Assembly (NCBI GenBank): GCA_038030265.1
Contig: CM075939.1
Location: forward strand, 28,625,253-28,689,252
Length of the DNA: 64,000 nt
Reading direction: 5' to 3'
Source of the DNA: Corythucha ciliata
Lineage: Eukaryota > Arthropoda > Insecta > Hemiptera > Tingidae
The notes beneath the pieces were generated by a model. The model ran no database searches and was not told the DNA's origin. It saw only the letters and a program-made list of their open reading frames with translations. The position numbers and the translations under genes were made by a program. Positions 33,814 through 45,484 of the stretch are shown here, piece after piece (positions within the stretch are counted from its first letter, which is position 1; every line of letters starts with the position of its first letter).

Positions 33814-35970
33814 GGGGGGATTGTAGTGTGACGAGAAATAAAAATTGACAGTAGCGCTGTAGCGTACAACGCTTGAAAAAAAAAGTAACGTAGGGTTCCG
33901 GCCGGTTCCTCCAGGATAATGTAGGTAATGATAGAGATGGAAGAGGGTGAGCGACCTTCAGTGGGGCGCGTATTTCTTTCCACGCTTGTCTTGTCACCGT
34001 CACCGCTTCCTCTTGCTTCTTACTTCAATCATGTGATATTCATTTGTACTCGTATTCGATATGCTTCTAGACTTTCCTTCCCTTTATTTTTCCGCGCAGA
34101 TCATGAGAACTTCTCTGAAGGCTTGGCCATTCATTAATTCGAAAAATTGTGTATTATTATGAGTATGACATAGCTCATTCATAATCTTATTTTACCATTT
34201 TATCTGACGAAAATGAGAGTGGCACTTTGGAAAATAGCAATACCTACACATCTCACAAAATATTATTTATTTAATAAAAACAAACAAGACAAAAATATGA
34301 CGAATAAATTTAATAAATAAAAAAAGACTGTCCTTCCAGCCGAAATCGCAGCACACACTGAAGTCGATTGGTGAATCCAGTCCTTATTTTTCTTGCTAAA
34401 ATTCGGAACTCGGTAAAAAAGAGAAGAGGTTTATTATTCATTCTGAAGGAAATATAAAATATGTAATCGTATTTTATGTATGTATTCTAGAAACGGGGTT
34501 TCATCAGGCAGATTCCTTATCCGCTGGTAAGTAATTTGGAGAGGGTGGGAATTGAAAAATACCGATTGTCTTCACGAAAAACGATTTTGGGTTTGGATTT
34601 CAGATGAGCCCCATAGAAAACATGGACACATATCGTCAAACCAGTTAGTTCATTGGTTAACAAAATGTAGAAATTGGCAAATGAAACTATCACTAGCTGC
34701 GCTAGTGTTCTTGATAGTGTAAGCGGTATTTGTTATCAATTTGAGAGTTAGTTCCACAGGCATTGCTGATAGCGTAAGAAGTATTGATAACTCAGTTTGT
34801 ATTGTTGTTTGATCTTGAAGAACTCGTAAATAACTTCACATCTCACTTAATCTGACTGGGTTTTTAAGATTCTTTGGTGAGTCAATACATCAAACGTTTT
34901 CACATTAAAAATTCGGAAAAGAAAGTTCTTGAGATGTAGGTACCTAATCCACCTCGTGAATCGAAAAGAATTCGTGGGCACTGGGTTATAGCTAGCAAAA
35001 TTATTATAATTTCGTTGTTAGTGCTACGACCCAATTTATTTATACTTACGGTGGTCGAGAGCTCACAAATACCTATTTTTCAGTTGACCGGGTGTTAAGT
35101 TATTTCATTATCAGCGGTTCCTTCCATCTCAAGACCTTACTACTTCTGAAGTTGTTCATTCGGGAGGCGTCTCTTTACTGTTAATTTTGAATACAGATTC
35201 ATCACCATCAAAATCTCGGAATGTCACAGATGGAAGAAAAGGCTACGATGCTAACCATAACAACATGGCATTAGACGGGACCGTAGAGGTCTCAAAGGAG
35301 ATATTTGCGCTTTTCCTGCAGTCTTTGTCAGCGCTTGAATAATCGAATAATCCTAATAAATGCTCTTAAATGGTTATTTTCGGCATTCTAAACTATACCC
35401 ACATGTATCTGTACGGGGAATAACAATAACAAGTACAGATACAAGTTATGGATCACACCAATACCGACACTGATATTGAAGGGTATAGTCGAGACGAGGT
35501 GCTCGGGTAAATTTTATTAATTAATAAAAAGTATAAAAATAAGCACGAAAGTATACAATATAGTAAGTAAGCGCCTCGAACCTTGAATGGAATAGAACAA
35601 GGCACGATATGAGAGATAGGTAAACAAATTATCCTCCTCTGTCGTAATTAGTGGTGATCCAGCCGAAATGAACCTGAGCATCTGTATCGTAAATGAAATG
35701 TAATAAAAACTGTTACTTACGTGAGAAGGCTAGAAGCAATTTTGTAGCACTGAAAAGTACTGTAGAATAATAAAATCACCAAAAAACACTGTACGGATGA
35801 AAATATTTACACCGAAAGCGCGGGAAATTGACTTTACTAGGGAGACAAGCCGTCAAACTCAATCTCAAGGGCAAAGAAAAAATTTTGCCCGCGCTTAGGG
35901 GTGAGCTTCTGTTGAAGTAGGGAGAGGGGTGAGAGAGGAGTTGACAGTTCACTTGAAGAAGGCGCGTTCC
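33814..35970. other. Unassigned stretch
   Basis: No supported gene. GATAGTGTAAG- and GATAGCGTAAG-type words repeat near 34700-34790. Otherwise nothing that recurs in the window. Confidence 0.4.
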
Positions 35971-36754
35971 CTCGTCGTGATGGGTCATGTCATGTTTTTT
36001 TCATGTTTCAGAACCTCTAGAACACGAATTCAGTGGTCTCCGGAATTCATATACATATGGCAGTTTTCTTGTTAGTACGATAACTCTCGTAGAAGTTAAT
36101 TTAGCAGAACGCGCTCAGGCACAAAAATCAGTCGTCATAAGACCCCGGTCGGTATTGCATTTGGGCCCAATCGGTCGTGGTGGAGGGGGGAAATCAGGGC
36201 TTAAAATGGTCAAAAAATCACTACAAATCACCAGTTGATTCTAGAAGCATCATATTCGTACGTATACTCCATGTCAGACTAGGCTTTGATTCCTATTTTA
36301 ATTTTTTGAAAAAGTCACGGTGGAGGGGGAGGTGTCCCTGGAGTGGAAGTGTGTGGTCTTGTTAGCACGATAACTCTCGAAGAAATTAATTTAGCGGGAC
36401 GAGATTTGGCTCAGAAATCAGTAGTCATACGACCTCGGTCGGTATTGCAATTGGGCCAAATCAATTGACTTGGATGAGGGGGGCGGGGGTAATATGGCTT
36501 GAAATGGTAAATAAATCACTAAAAATCACCAGTTGTTTCCGGAAGCATTATATATATTCGGTACGATGATTTCATTTCGAAGTAGCCTTTGATTCCCATT
36601 AAGTTCAGCTTAAACAAACCCGACAGCAAACAGTACGAGTAAGGGTCAAACATGACGAAACAAATCATGGTCTCAACATTATTAGTTCTGGGATGGCTTA
36701 GGGTATCCGTACACGAAATGAAATGCTCTCTTTCCGACCGCCAGCTGCCGGAGC

Positions 36755-36760
<6 letters not shown>
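35971..36760 (+). repeat. Modular interspersed repeat, copy 1
   Basis: Begins around GGGTCATGTCATGTTTTTTT and contains two tandem units about 295 bp apart, each with TTAGCACGATAACTCTCG-type, CCTCGGTCGGTATTGC-type and CACCAGTTG words. It ends at CCGACCGCCAGCTGCCGGAG followed by a T35 tract (36757-36791). The whole block recurs inverted at 61243-62133. No coding capacity seen. Confidence 0.8.
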
Positions 36761-36791
<31 letters not shown>

Positions 36792-36794
36792 CAA

Positions 36795-36955
36795 GTTTTA
36801 ACCGCGAATCAGCTGTTTTTCCCCAATTTTATTCGCGAATTGGTGTTTTGTTCAATTTAGCCGTGAATGAGCGCTTTTCACACCACTTCATCTCAATTTC
36901 AGCCACGAAATGGTCGTTTGAAACCGTGAAATGGCGTTTTATCAATTTCGTTTAA
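36795..36955 (-). repeat. Degenerate short-period repeat, block 1
   Basis: On the minus strand, variants of a phrase like GTGGCTAAAATTGAGGAAAA plus GCGCTGATTC follow each other at roughly 30-35 base spacing. On the plus strand this is seen as AACCGCGAATCAGCTG, TTCGCGAATTGG and CGTGAATGAGCGC. The same phrase occurs on the plus strand at 42835-43205 and more weakly, inverted, at 37418-37510. Confidence 0.55.
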
Positions 36956-38220
36956 ACTATGTTCTGATTGTATTTTTGTTTTTAGAAGATAATTGAAACA
37001 AACTAAGTTGATAGTGATACTAAATAGATTGAACTAAATTGAAACGAACTATTGTGTGGTCACAACTATTCTTTTCTTTATTAATATAAGCGACTAGTTT
37101 CGGGGATGCCCCCCATTATGAAGCCAGCAACACATTTAAATCTGAAAAAAATTCCCCTTTTCCCCCTCCCCCCATCTGTCTTTCAAAATAAAACAATCTA
37201 AACTGAACACTTACTCACATCACATTAAACTGCTCGTAACAACGTCATATCTCGTCCGTTACATTGGACGTCTTAATTTATTTACATTTTTTCCTTTTCA
37301 TCGTCGCCCACCTGGAAAACGTATACAGCATTTACATTTTTCGCTTAGAACCATTTCATTCCTTCAAAAGTTGTGACCACTCAATTTAAAAAGACGTTGG
37401 TTTCAATATTACAATTTCGCCCGTGAATGAGCTCTTTTTTCTCAGCGCCAATAGTAGTGCTTCGTCAATTTTTCGCCACGAAATTGCCCCCGAAATCCGT
37501 AAATTTTAGCTACTGTATGTATGAGCGACATTTCTTAATTTCATTCGTGATGAACTTCCCTGTGACCTACGTGACGCGGGACCCGTGCGACTTGCGATTT
37601 GTGCGAAAAACACAAATCGGAAACAAATCGGGGCCCGGGCGCCCGCCTGCTCAAAGGCGCAACAGGATCCCTGTCGGCGTAAAAGCGCAGCAGACAGAAG
37701 AGATTCATATAAGGCCTTCATTTTGACTGGAATATGTTCTTAAATATATGATTATGTACATAAGGCCTGCTCGCATCAAAAATCACCTTTTATTAGTTAC
37801 GCCGGCGCATGTATTTCACCATCATTTCACTGCAGTTTCAAGAGAAGGGAAAACTACTACTTTTTTTTTTACTATCATGGTAAAATTATTTAGCAACATG
37901 CCTAAAAACGACCATGACCTTTTGCTTCAACTTTTTCAATTATGATCATCAATTTATCATTAAAATTATCATTTTTATTCATAAATTTATGAGCATATAG
38001 GCTCGAAAAACTTGAAACAAACGGTTATTTATACGGCTCAATAGGTCGAGAGAACTTTGAAATATTGGTGATCATCTTTATAAATAGACAGGAGGGTGAT
38101 TCCGTATAACTTGTGGTAACGGATTTTCTATCGAAAACTCACCTCATTTAATTGATTTTTTTAAATAAAATGAATGAAATCACATGAGCTTCGAAAGCTT
38201 TGTTTTTTTTTACATAATCA
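36956..38220. other. Unassigned stretch
   Basis: Contains the weaker inverted block of the degenerate repeat (about 37418-37510, CCCGTGAATGAGCTC and CGCCACGAAATTGCC). A 99-codon frame at 37427-37726 overlaps that block and is not recognised. No gene supported. Confidence 0.4.
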
Positions 38221-38363
38221 CCCCCCCCCCCCCAGGTGGGCAACTACGAAGGGGCGTTATAATTTTAACACGACGTATCCTATCGCAATTAACATGGTTG
38301 TCACGTGGATACAACCTGTTTTATTTCATTTAACACCCTACACCCCTTCGTGCTTGAGCCCCA
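38221..38363. mobile_element. Diverged copy of the GTACAAAGGGGTG MITE
   Basis: ACTACGAAGGGGCGTTATAA on the left and CACCCCTTCGTGCTTGAGCC on the right correspond to the arms of 26461-26588, and the middle shares TGGTTGTCACGT and TTATTTCAT. A C14-type tract precedes it. Confidence 0.65.
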
Positions 38364-38414
38364 GATTTGCAGTTGTTGATGTGGGGTTTATTCAGAATTT
38401 CTTTCTACTACTTA

Positions 38415-38558
38415 GGGTTGGGTTGACAATGTCCGTTTGAACGTTGCTAAGGGTGTAAACGATTTTGTATTCGAAATACTAAACTGATTGGGGTTTAAGC
38501 TCTAAAGCTCAGCTTATAGTTAAACGGAACTTTAAACCCATGTGGTCAACCCGGGCCT
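38415..38558 (-). mobile_element. 144-bp TTA-flanked MITE, copy 1
   Basis: Runs from GGGTTGGGTTGACAATGTCC to GTGGTCAACCCGGGCC with TTA on both sides (38412-38414 and 38559-38561). The same element lies inverted at 54215-54358 with exactly the same length. TTA duplication and GG...CC ends suggest PIF/Harbinger. Confidence 0.85.
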
Positions 38559-38571
38559 TATTCCTATATAG

Positions 38572-38707
38572 CGTTCCCCATTTGCACAAAATTCTGCAGT
38601 TGGGCAGTTCATTTCCACCCGTCTTCACTGAATTAAATCATATGTTAGTGGAGAAGACGGGTGGAAAGAATAGCCCCGTTGCAGAATTTTGTGCAAATGG
38701 GGAACGC
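38572..38707. mobile_element. 136-bp TA-flanked palindromic MITE
   Basis: GCGTTCCCCATTTGCACAAA pairs with TTTGTGCAAATGGGGAACGC; the inner part pairs again (TTTCCACCCGTCTTC with GAAGACGGGTGGAAA). TA flanks both ends (38570-38571 and 38708-38709). It sits only 11 bases beyond the previous MITE's flanking TTA. Confidence 0.85.
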
Positions 38708-38709
38708 TA

Positions 38710-41576
38710 ATAGTTTACAATTCTATACTGCACACGTGACGGTTATGTGATATGATTGACATTATACGATCATAAAAAACAAAATTAAATGACGAGGCTA
38801 GACCAGTTATTTTTGCCACTGTTTACCACTTTTGAACACGTGGGTTCTCGCTTGAAAAGAGTAAAATTTGTCTCGCTCTCCCTTTCACTGTTCCATAGTG
38901 CCGGAACATACATAGGAAAGGATGCGCAGCCGGTGGCGGACGTAAACCACCCCCTCAAGGCATCATTCAGCCGCGATCTGGCTAAGGGTTAAGTTCAAGT
39001 GTATTAGGGGAGCGATATTTTACATCGTAAAAAACTGCGCGATGCTTCGCGTCTTTTTTTCGTTCATACATTTCCGACTTAAGACCAATAAGTACAAGTA
39101 GTGCGTGTTTTGTTTACCGGTTTTTATCTATTTTTTTTTTTTTTACCAAAATTTATATTGACAAAAAATACGCGTAATTTTCAAGATGAGTGATTCGGCG
39201 TGTGCTTCGCCCGCGAGAAGCGTTCATTACGATTCAATAGATTCGGGTTCTGAGTGTGACTCGTCATCTCAGTTATACACAGAAACTCCTGGTGATCCAG
39301 ATCAAACGATCGTAACAGGATATTTAAAATTTCGCGACTACAAACGAGTGAGTTTTTCCAACAGCTATTGAGGCATCGTTCAAATTTTGTATGAACCCGC
39401 AGTTTCCGTGGACCTTCCTTGGCCAATTTGTGAAATATGGGCCCAATTTGAATTTTGAATTAAATTGGCTGATTCATATGCACCTTGTAGTGCTTAAACT
39501 GCATGGATTGTACAGAAATTTAACGACTGTCACGCAGACATCTCGAGCTGACTTGAATGTGCCTTCTATACGCTTTTTAAATTTTTGACGTGCCCTTGAA
39601 AGTTTTGCTTAATGAATAAGTGTTTGAGCTCGAGCATTAAGGTTGTATCCAACTCAAGTCAACTCATGATGCTTTTTTTGTTACAACTTCTGACACAAAG
39701 AGGATGACAAAATTGTGCTTTTGGATGCACGGTTTCAACACGTAAGCAGCACTTCCCTTTTGTTAAAAGTCGGGTAAGGGAGAAGCTGACATTTGCAAAT
39801 GCAATTTGAATTGAACCACCGACTACCGCAACCGTAAATCGACTAATCTCCTCGCGTCCCGAATCTTATTTAGGTTACTGATTTTCCAAAAATTTGGTCT
39901 CAATCTTGATTTCTCTATTCAATCTTGATTTCCCTCATACACTTGTATGCGATTCACCTTCAGTAGTCCCGTAGTAGTTTGATGTTAGACAATCCATTAG
40001 AATTACAGAACAATTTTGAATTCCTCAAAATGGAATTATTTTATAATTTGTTGAGCACGAATAAAGAAGAGCATTAAAGCGAAATAAGACAAAAGTGAAC
40101 TAAAAGTTTTCATGGAATAAAATGATGGCGGAGTGAGGAGAAAGGGGTAAGCACAACCCCTGCGGGCATAACTTTGTGTTCCTCTTTTTCCTTCGCTTTT
40201 CGAAGAAAAAGAAAAACGAAGAACGACGAATCAGCTTTTCCCTTTGAACATGGAAGATGCGTACCACACGATCTCACTCAAACTCCGTACCCCTCGGTTG
40301 AAGCCTTATTTATTATATTTTCGAATTGACTTCCCAAAGCTCAAAGACTTGTGGCGACGGTGAGTGGGGGAGTTGGAGAGGATGGTATATAGTTCTCTTA
40401 TCGTCATTTTAAATTTCCGATTCTTCCTAAAATATCTCAATGCTGCTGAGAATCTTACGTTCGGAGAGCACAAAATGAAGAAAAGTTGCATGCACATGGT
40501 GATGCCGTTGTATTCTTGTTATTACGCTGCTGCGGTGCGGTATTTCTAACCGTTCCCCCCAACGGTTCCTGTCGTACGACACTTTCAATTACTCCTTGTT
40601 CCTCATATAACGCAATTGGGTTTTATAATTGATTTGATTCCATTGATCAATTAACCGCACTTGAGGCTATTATTTTTATAAAAAATTATGTATACGAAAC
40701 TGCTTTCTTTAACTATGAATTCATCTCAGCGAGACTTAATGAACCTTCTGGAGAACGAAAGAAAACTAATTAACTTGTCTCTGAATGCCAATTCGCCCGT
40801 AGTTTATTTTCTCTCTCCCTATCACTCTCTTTCTCCTAGTCCTTCATCTTATTTTTCAATTGAAAAAATCGTTGATACTGAACATGAATTTAATTGTCCT
40901 TTGTGGCACATCGTCGATCGGTTTGCAGTTTTGAAAGGCTGCGAAATGACTGAGAAACGGCGTTTCTCTCGAATGTTTTGGGCAAAAGTTCCTTTTATTT
41001 CCCCCTTTTTATTTTCTTATTCTCCAGTAACATCCAAGCTGTAGAAAAAACACTTTATTGAAAATCAATGAGTTGAGAGTGAAGGGAACGATTGATTGAA
41101 AAAGGAAACCAAGTTTATGGGTGGAAAAAAAAAAAAAAAAAAAAAAAAATACTGGGAGTCATAAGCGAGCGAAGAGAGAGACGGATTGGTAAAGAAAATG
41201 AGAATCAGGAGAACACAAATTTAAAAGCACCCTATTGGATTTTGTTAAAACCCCCAACTCTTTCTTCTTAGCACTCCATCTTGCACTCACTTTATGTTGT
41301 TATGAATGAGTGAAATGCACTGAAAAAAAGGAAAAGATTTAGAGGGTTTCTTTTCGAGTTAAGATGAAAGGGGCGATTGGACCCGCCTTGTGGAGCCGTA
41401 GCTGCAATGTTGTGGCATTGTGTTCGGGGGGGGGGGGGGGTGATAAGCACATAAAGAAAAAGCTAAAGCGGTTTAAATGTTCTGAAAGGAAAAGGAAAAC
41501 AATGGATAAAATGGGAAAACCTATTCAAATGAGGTCACCAGCAAAAATACATTGTGTGTATGGGTTGTATCATGTA
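38710..41576. other. Mostly unassigned stretch
   Basis: Apart from the candidate exon at 39186 I see no supported gene. A 118-codon frame at 40688-41044 is unrecognised. A25 tract at 41125-41149 and a G-run near 41427-41440. Confidence 0.4.
39186..39347 (+). CDS. Candidate first coding exon, Ser/Asp-rich
   Basis: An ATG at 39186 opens 54 codons ending exactly at a splice-donor-like junction, CGA then GTGAGT (39348). The peptide begins MSDSACASPARS, is rich in serine and acidic residues in the middle (SGSECDSSSQ), and ends with TGYLKFRDYK. It reads like the disordered N-terminus of a regulatory or chromatin protein, but I do not recognise it and could not find the next exon. Without splicing the frame stops seven codons later. 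The composition and the phase-0 donor make it more convincing than the other short frames in the window, yet it remains an inference. Confidence 0.35.
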
Positions 41577-41980
41577 TGTATATGTCGTGGTCACATGCCG
41601 TAATTTGGCATTTCATGAAATGACCAGCCATTTCATGAATTGCGCGCTCTTGATGTAACAGTTAGGTTAGAACACCATCTGACCAGGAATTCCGGTCATT
41701 TCATGAATTGCATCCTTCCTCTGGGCACTTCGTGAAATAAATGAGGATTACACTATGTGGCCGAGTCACTCTGGTCATTTCTTGAAATGACTGGCCACAT
41801 GGTGTAATCCTTCCGTACTTCATGAAGTGCCCAGAGGCTGGATGCATTTCGTGAAATGACCAAAATTCCTCATCAGATGGTGTTCTAACCTCACTGTTAC
41901 ATCACGAGCGCGCACTTCATGAAATGACTATGGTCATTTCATGAAATGTCAAATTGCGGCAAGTGAATACGACATATACA
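41577..41980. mobile_element. 404-bp palindrome with nine TTCNTGAA dyads
   Basis: Outer ends TGTATATGTCGT and ACGACATATACA; the arms pair along their whole length about a centre near 41778. Within it the octamer TTCNTGAA (mostly CATTTCATGAAATG in context) occurs nine times: 41612, 41632, 41700, 41729, 41779, 41819, 41848, 41916 and 41938. Each dyad is itself a palindrome. No coding capacity. Probably a MITE; target duplication unresolved. Confidence 0.75.
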
Positions 41981-41985
41981 TGCTG

Positions 41986-42830
41986 GGAATTTTGTGATGC
42001 GCGCAAAGAGAGAAAATTACATCATACATTGTGTAGTAAGATTACGTATGATTTACGGTCAATTACTTTTTCGACCGGTTATTAACGGTATCACCTGCAG
42101 TGGTGGCGGAATCCAGTCGGCGTCTCACTTTCGTTTTGGGCGACACAACGGACCTTCAGTCCAAGGAAGTCCACCGCCTAAGAGGTCTTCGATTAGCCGC
42201 TGTAGTAGATTAGAGAAAATGGGCTGAACCCAACGAAAATCCAATATGGAGAGCTCAAACCCGAAAACGTTGTGAACATGATGATGAAAATCTTATGACG
42301 TATACGAAATAAAAATGCTAAATGGATTGCATTTTATTTTCGAACAATGTAATTACACAAACTTATAAGATAAACAATAACTATAAAGATACATTCTTGG
42401 TATCGTTATAATAATGATACCAAGGATAAAGGAATGAATAAATAAAATGATTGAATTGAATACATTTGAGGAAGTTTTTTAACTTGATGAAATCTATTTT
42501 GACGGATTTACGATGGGTTTTTTTGAGCTTGACTTGATGGGAAAAGCACAATGTCAGTTGGCAACGCTGCTCCCTCTCTACTCTACTTAGCTGTTGTTGG
42601 GTAAAGAACAATCAAACCAGCGGTTGTACTGGCATTCGACTTGGACCGCGTGCATATACACTCGTATGTTGTACCAATACAACCGAAGGATCGGATGACC
42701 AGTGAGGATACAGAAAATTCGAGCCTTCTTGACGAAATTTCACGACTAAAATAGAGAAAACACACCGTGCCCAGTTTCGTTATGTCCTTTTGCGGATTAA
42801 TGTACTGATCGACAATTTGCAACTGGCTGA
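41986..42830. other. Unassigned stretch
   Basis: No gene supported. Short frames on both strands lack motifs. A small hairpin, CTTGGTATCGTTATA with TATAATGATACCAAG, lies at about 42395-42424. Confidence 0.4.
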
Positions 42831-42834
42831 TGTG

Positions 42835-43205
42835 GCAAAAACTTGAGAAAAAGCGCTGTTATTCGTGGCTATAACTGCGAAAAAGCGCTGATTCGTGGGC
42901 TCACGATGCCACTTCCAGGCCAAATTTGAGGAAAAGTGTTGTTTTCGCTGCCAAAAATGGCTAATCTGCTGCTGAAAATGAGGAAAACGACAATTCGGGG
43001 CTAAAATTTAAGAAACTCGCTAATTCAAGCGATAGAAACGCTGCTAAATGTGCTGCGGGTAAATTTGGCAAAAAGCAGACGTTGGTGGCTAAAATGGAGA
43101 AATTCACGGCTTAAACTTGGCATAAACGCTAATTGACGGATATGGTGTGGACATAGCGGTATTGGCTAAAATGAGGAAAAGGCCTTGGCTCTAAAGGCTA
43201 AAATA
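42835..43205 (+). repeat. Degenerate short-period repeat, block 2
   Basis: About ten variants of a phrase like GTGGCTAAAATGAGGAAAA followed by GCGCTGATTCG, with irregular spacing of about 30-40 bases. Same phrase as in 36795-36955 on the opposite strand. It abuts the palindromic element starting at 43247. Confidence 0.55.
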
Positions 43206-43246
43206 GTGAAAAAGCCTAAGAGGCTACCAATAGAAGTTTATATGTA

Positions 43247-45484
43247 GTACAGGAAATAAAGCCAGAATAGCAGTGAAATTCGGCCCAATTTCTAATGTGG
43301 CTTCAAAAATTCCTTTTGATGTAGGTATACTTTGAGGATTCGAAGAGTCGCCAACGATACGGGGTGGCGAACCTATTTTTAAAGGCGAGTAGACGTTGGC
43401 CAACTCACCCAATTGCCCAAACGAGGTGATTAATCTTTTGCAGTAGTGTGCTGAGTCCTGAGTCGATAAAAATCAGCCCCAAGTCCGTGGGCTGATTACT
43501 TCTCGAGTTATGGCATAATTTGTACGACAAAACGTTGTTTTTGGCTTGATTAGTTTATTAAAATCCCCACGCCCTACATTTAGTGATGAAGACGTTTCAT
43601 ATGTCTATTCAGAAGTTGTTTTTGGTGCTGAATCAAAGCACGGTAGCTCGATTTTCTGAGATCAATGTTATTTGGCTTAAGAACAAAAATACCCCAAAAA
43701 CCACGATTTTTCCTGTACTTAAATTTGCCCTAAAACATTTGTATCATGATTTACGCAGGACTGACTATTTTCTCTCATCGTATGCAGTTTTTTGTGCTGA
43801 ATTGAATGAGCTATAGTCGAGATCGGTAATAACAATTTTTTTTGAGTTACGGACAAACATCTCCAGCATTTTTAAAGGATTTGTTCTTATATTTGTGGGA
43901 GTATCTCAGAAAGTATTGACCCCAGCGATCCCTACAAACGCTCATTCGATTCAGCACAAAAAAACTACGTAAGATCAGAGAACATAAATGGTTAGTCCTG
44001 CCCAAAATCCTGATACACATTTTTATAGAACATCAAAGTATCGGGAAAAAATAGTTTTTTCAGGTATTTTCGTTAGTAACGCAGAGAACTTTGATCGCAC
44101 AGTAACGAGCCACCATGCATTCGATTCAGCGCCAAAAACTACTTCAGAAATCAATCACATTCAGGTCAACTGCATTGCTAAACGTTGGACGTGAGGATTT
44201 TTTGGTATTATTTAAGCCAAAAACCAAGTTTTTTGGTACCTACCTAAAAACTAAACAACTAAAAAAAAACTCGTGGCAACTAAAAAAAATAATCGTCGCA
44301 CGGACTTGTGGATGATTTTTATCAACTCGGCACACAAAACTACATAGGATTAGACACCCCGTTCGGGCAAATTTCTTCACCACTTATAGCGTTGAGTTGA
44401 CCAATGCCTGCCCTACCTTAAAGGGCTTGCCACCACGTATCGTTGCGGACTCTTTGAATCCTGGACATTGGTGGATACAAGGGGCAGTCGCCCCCCCCCC
44501 CGTAGGGCAGAAAAAAAGAAAAAAGAACCTGGGGAACTCTATTTTACTTGAAACCGTTAAAATAAACTCAAATCTGGAGCTAAAAACTATCTTTGAAAAA
44601 AAAACAAAAAAACTTTGTTAAACTAATTCTCTATTGAAATTAAGGAGCCTTGCATCACTCGCGGATGAAGAATCTACCGAATCCTCTGACTGAGAGTGTT
44701 GAAGATTTCATTGAAATCACAGTACATTCGTACCATTTATCGAAGCAATATTGGAAGGAGAGATTCAGCTCTCGAGCTCGTTCTGCTCACTCCGCAGAAC
44801 ATCATAAAAATCGGCTTGACGGAACTTGAACCTCACCTTCATTGCATGTAGGACTTATTAAGTCTAATTCCATCCTTGGAGACACAATTGGGCCCTGAAA
44901 ATCTGTTTCAGCGGAGATTTTTTGGTAAGTTATTTTTGTAGCAAGAGAAATGGACGACTTTTTCGGATTGAGAACAAACAGAAAATACCGCAGATTTGGC
45001 AGTAGAAACGTTGAATCACTGTGACGAAGAATTATTCTCGACTGTCGCTAGAATTCTGAAAATCCTGACAACCTTTTCCGCTCAGTTTGCTCCAGCAAAA
45101 ATCACCTTTCTTTGATGTACGTGAATAGAAGCATTTCGCTCGAAACCGAATAAATTTTGCAGCGCTTTGTCAAAATCTCAAGCAATTTGGAATTTGCGCT
45201 ATCTTGATTTTTAGTGATTTAATCTCGCAGTGTTCATGAGAATCTTAATAAAATTCGTTGCAGTGCTTTACTATAACATTTGTCATTCAATCGAGTTCCA
45301 CCAATAACCCTCCCCCCCCCACAAGGATTTCGTGTGAAAAACCGCCCCCTCCGTACAGGATGGCTGGATCCGCCTATGATCCTGCAAGTTGGAAGTACGC
45401 ATCAAAAGGAATTTTTTAAGCCACATTCGAAGTTGGGCCGAATTTTGCCGCTATTCTGCCTTTTTTAAGCTTTATTTCCTGTAC
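43247..45484. mobile_element. TA-flanked palindromic element, split by a hAT
   Basis: Ends GTACAGGAAATAAAG and CTTTATTTCCTGTAC with TA outside both (43245-43246 and 45485-45486). The left arm (43247 to about 43800) pairs throughout with the right arm (about 43870-44457 plus 45387-45484); pairing words include GTGTGCTGAG/CTCGGCACAC, GATAAAAATCA/TGATTTTTATC and GAAATTCGGCCCAA/TTGGGCCGAATTTT. The hAT element at 44466-45378 interrupts the right arm. Without it the element is about 1.3 kb with arms of about 600 bp. Confidence 0.8.
44466..45378 (+). mobile_element. Decayed hAT element, 913 bp
   Basis: Ends CATTGGTGGATACA and TGGATCCGCCTATG are imperfect inverted repeats. The eight bases on the left (ATCCTGGA, 44458-44465) match those on the right (ATCCTGCA, 45379-45386) at seven of eight, the 8-bp duplication typical of hAT. 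Inside, conceptual translation shows remnants of a hAT transposase of the ZMYM-like kind: SVEDFIEITV near 44695-44725, CDEELFSTVARILKILTTF at 45020-45076, and YVNRSISLETE at about 45117-45150. These correspond to the segment before the dimerisation domain and its end. The stretch between LTTF and YVNR is missing. Frameshifts and stops are present. Confidence 0.75.

Noticed and set aside
36519..36794. 91-codon minus-strand frame as a gene
   Set aside because: Its N-terminus is a poly-lysine artefact of the T35 tract and the rest is the antisense of the modular repeat.
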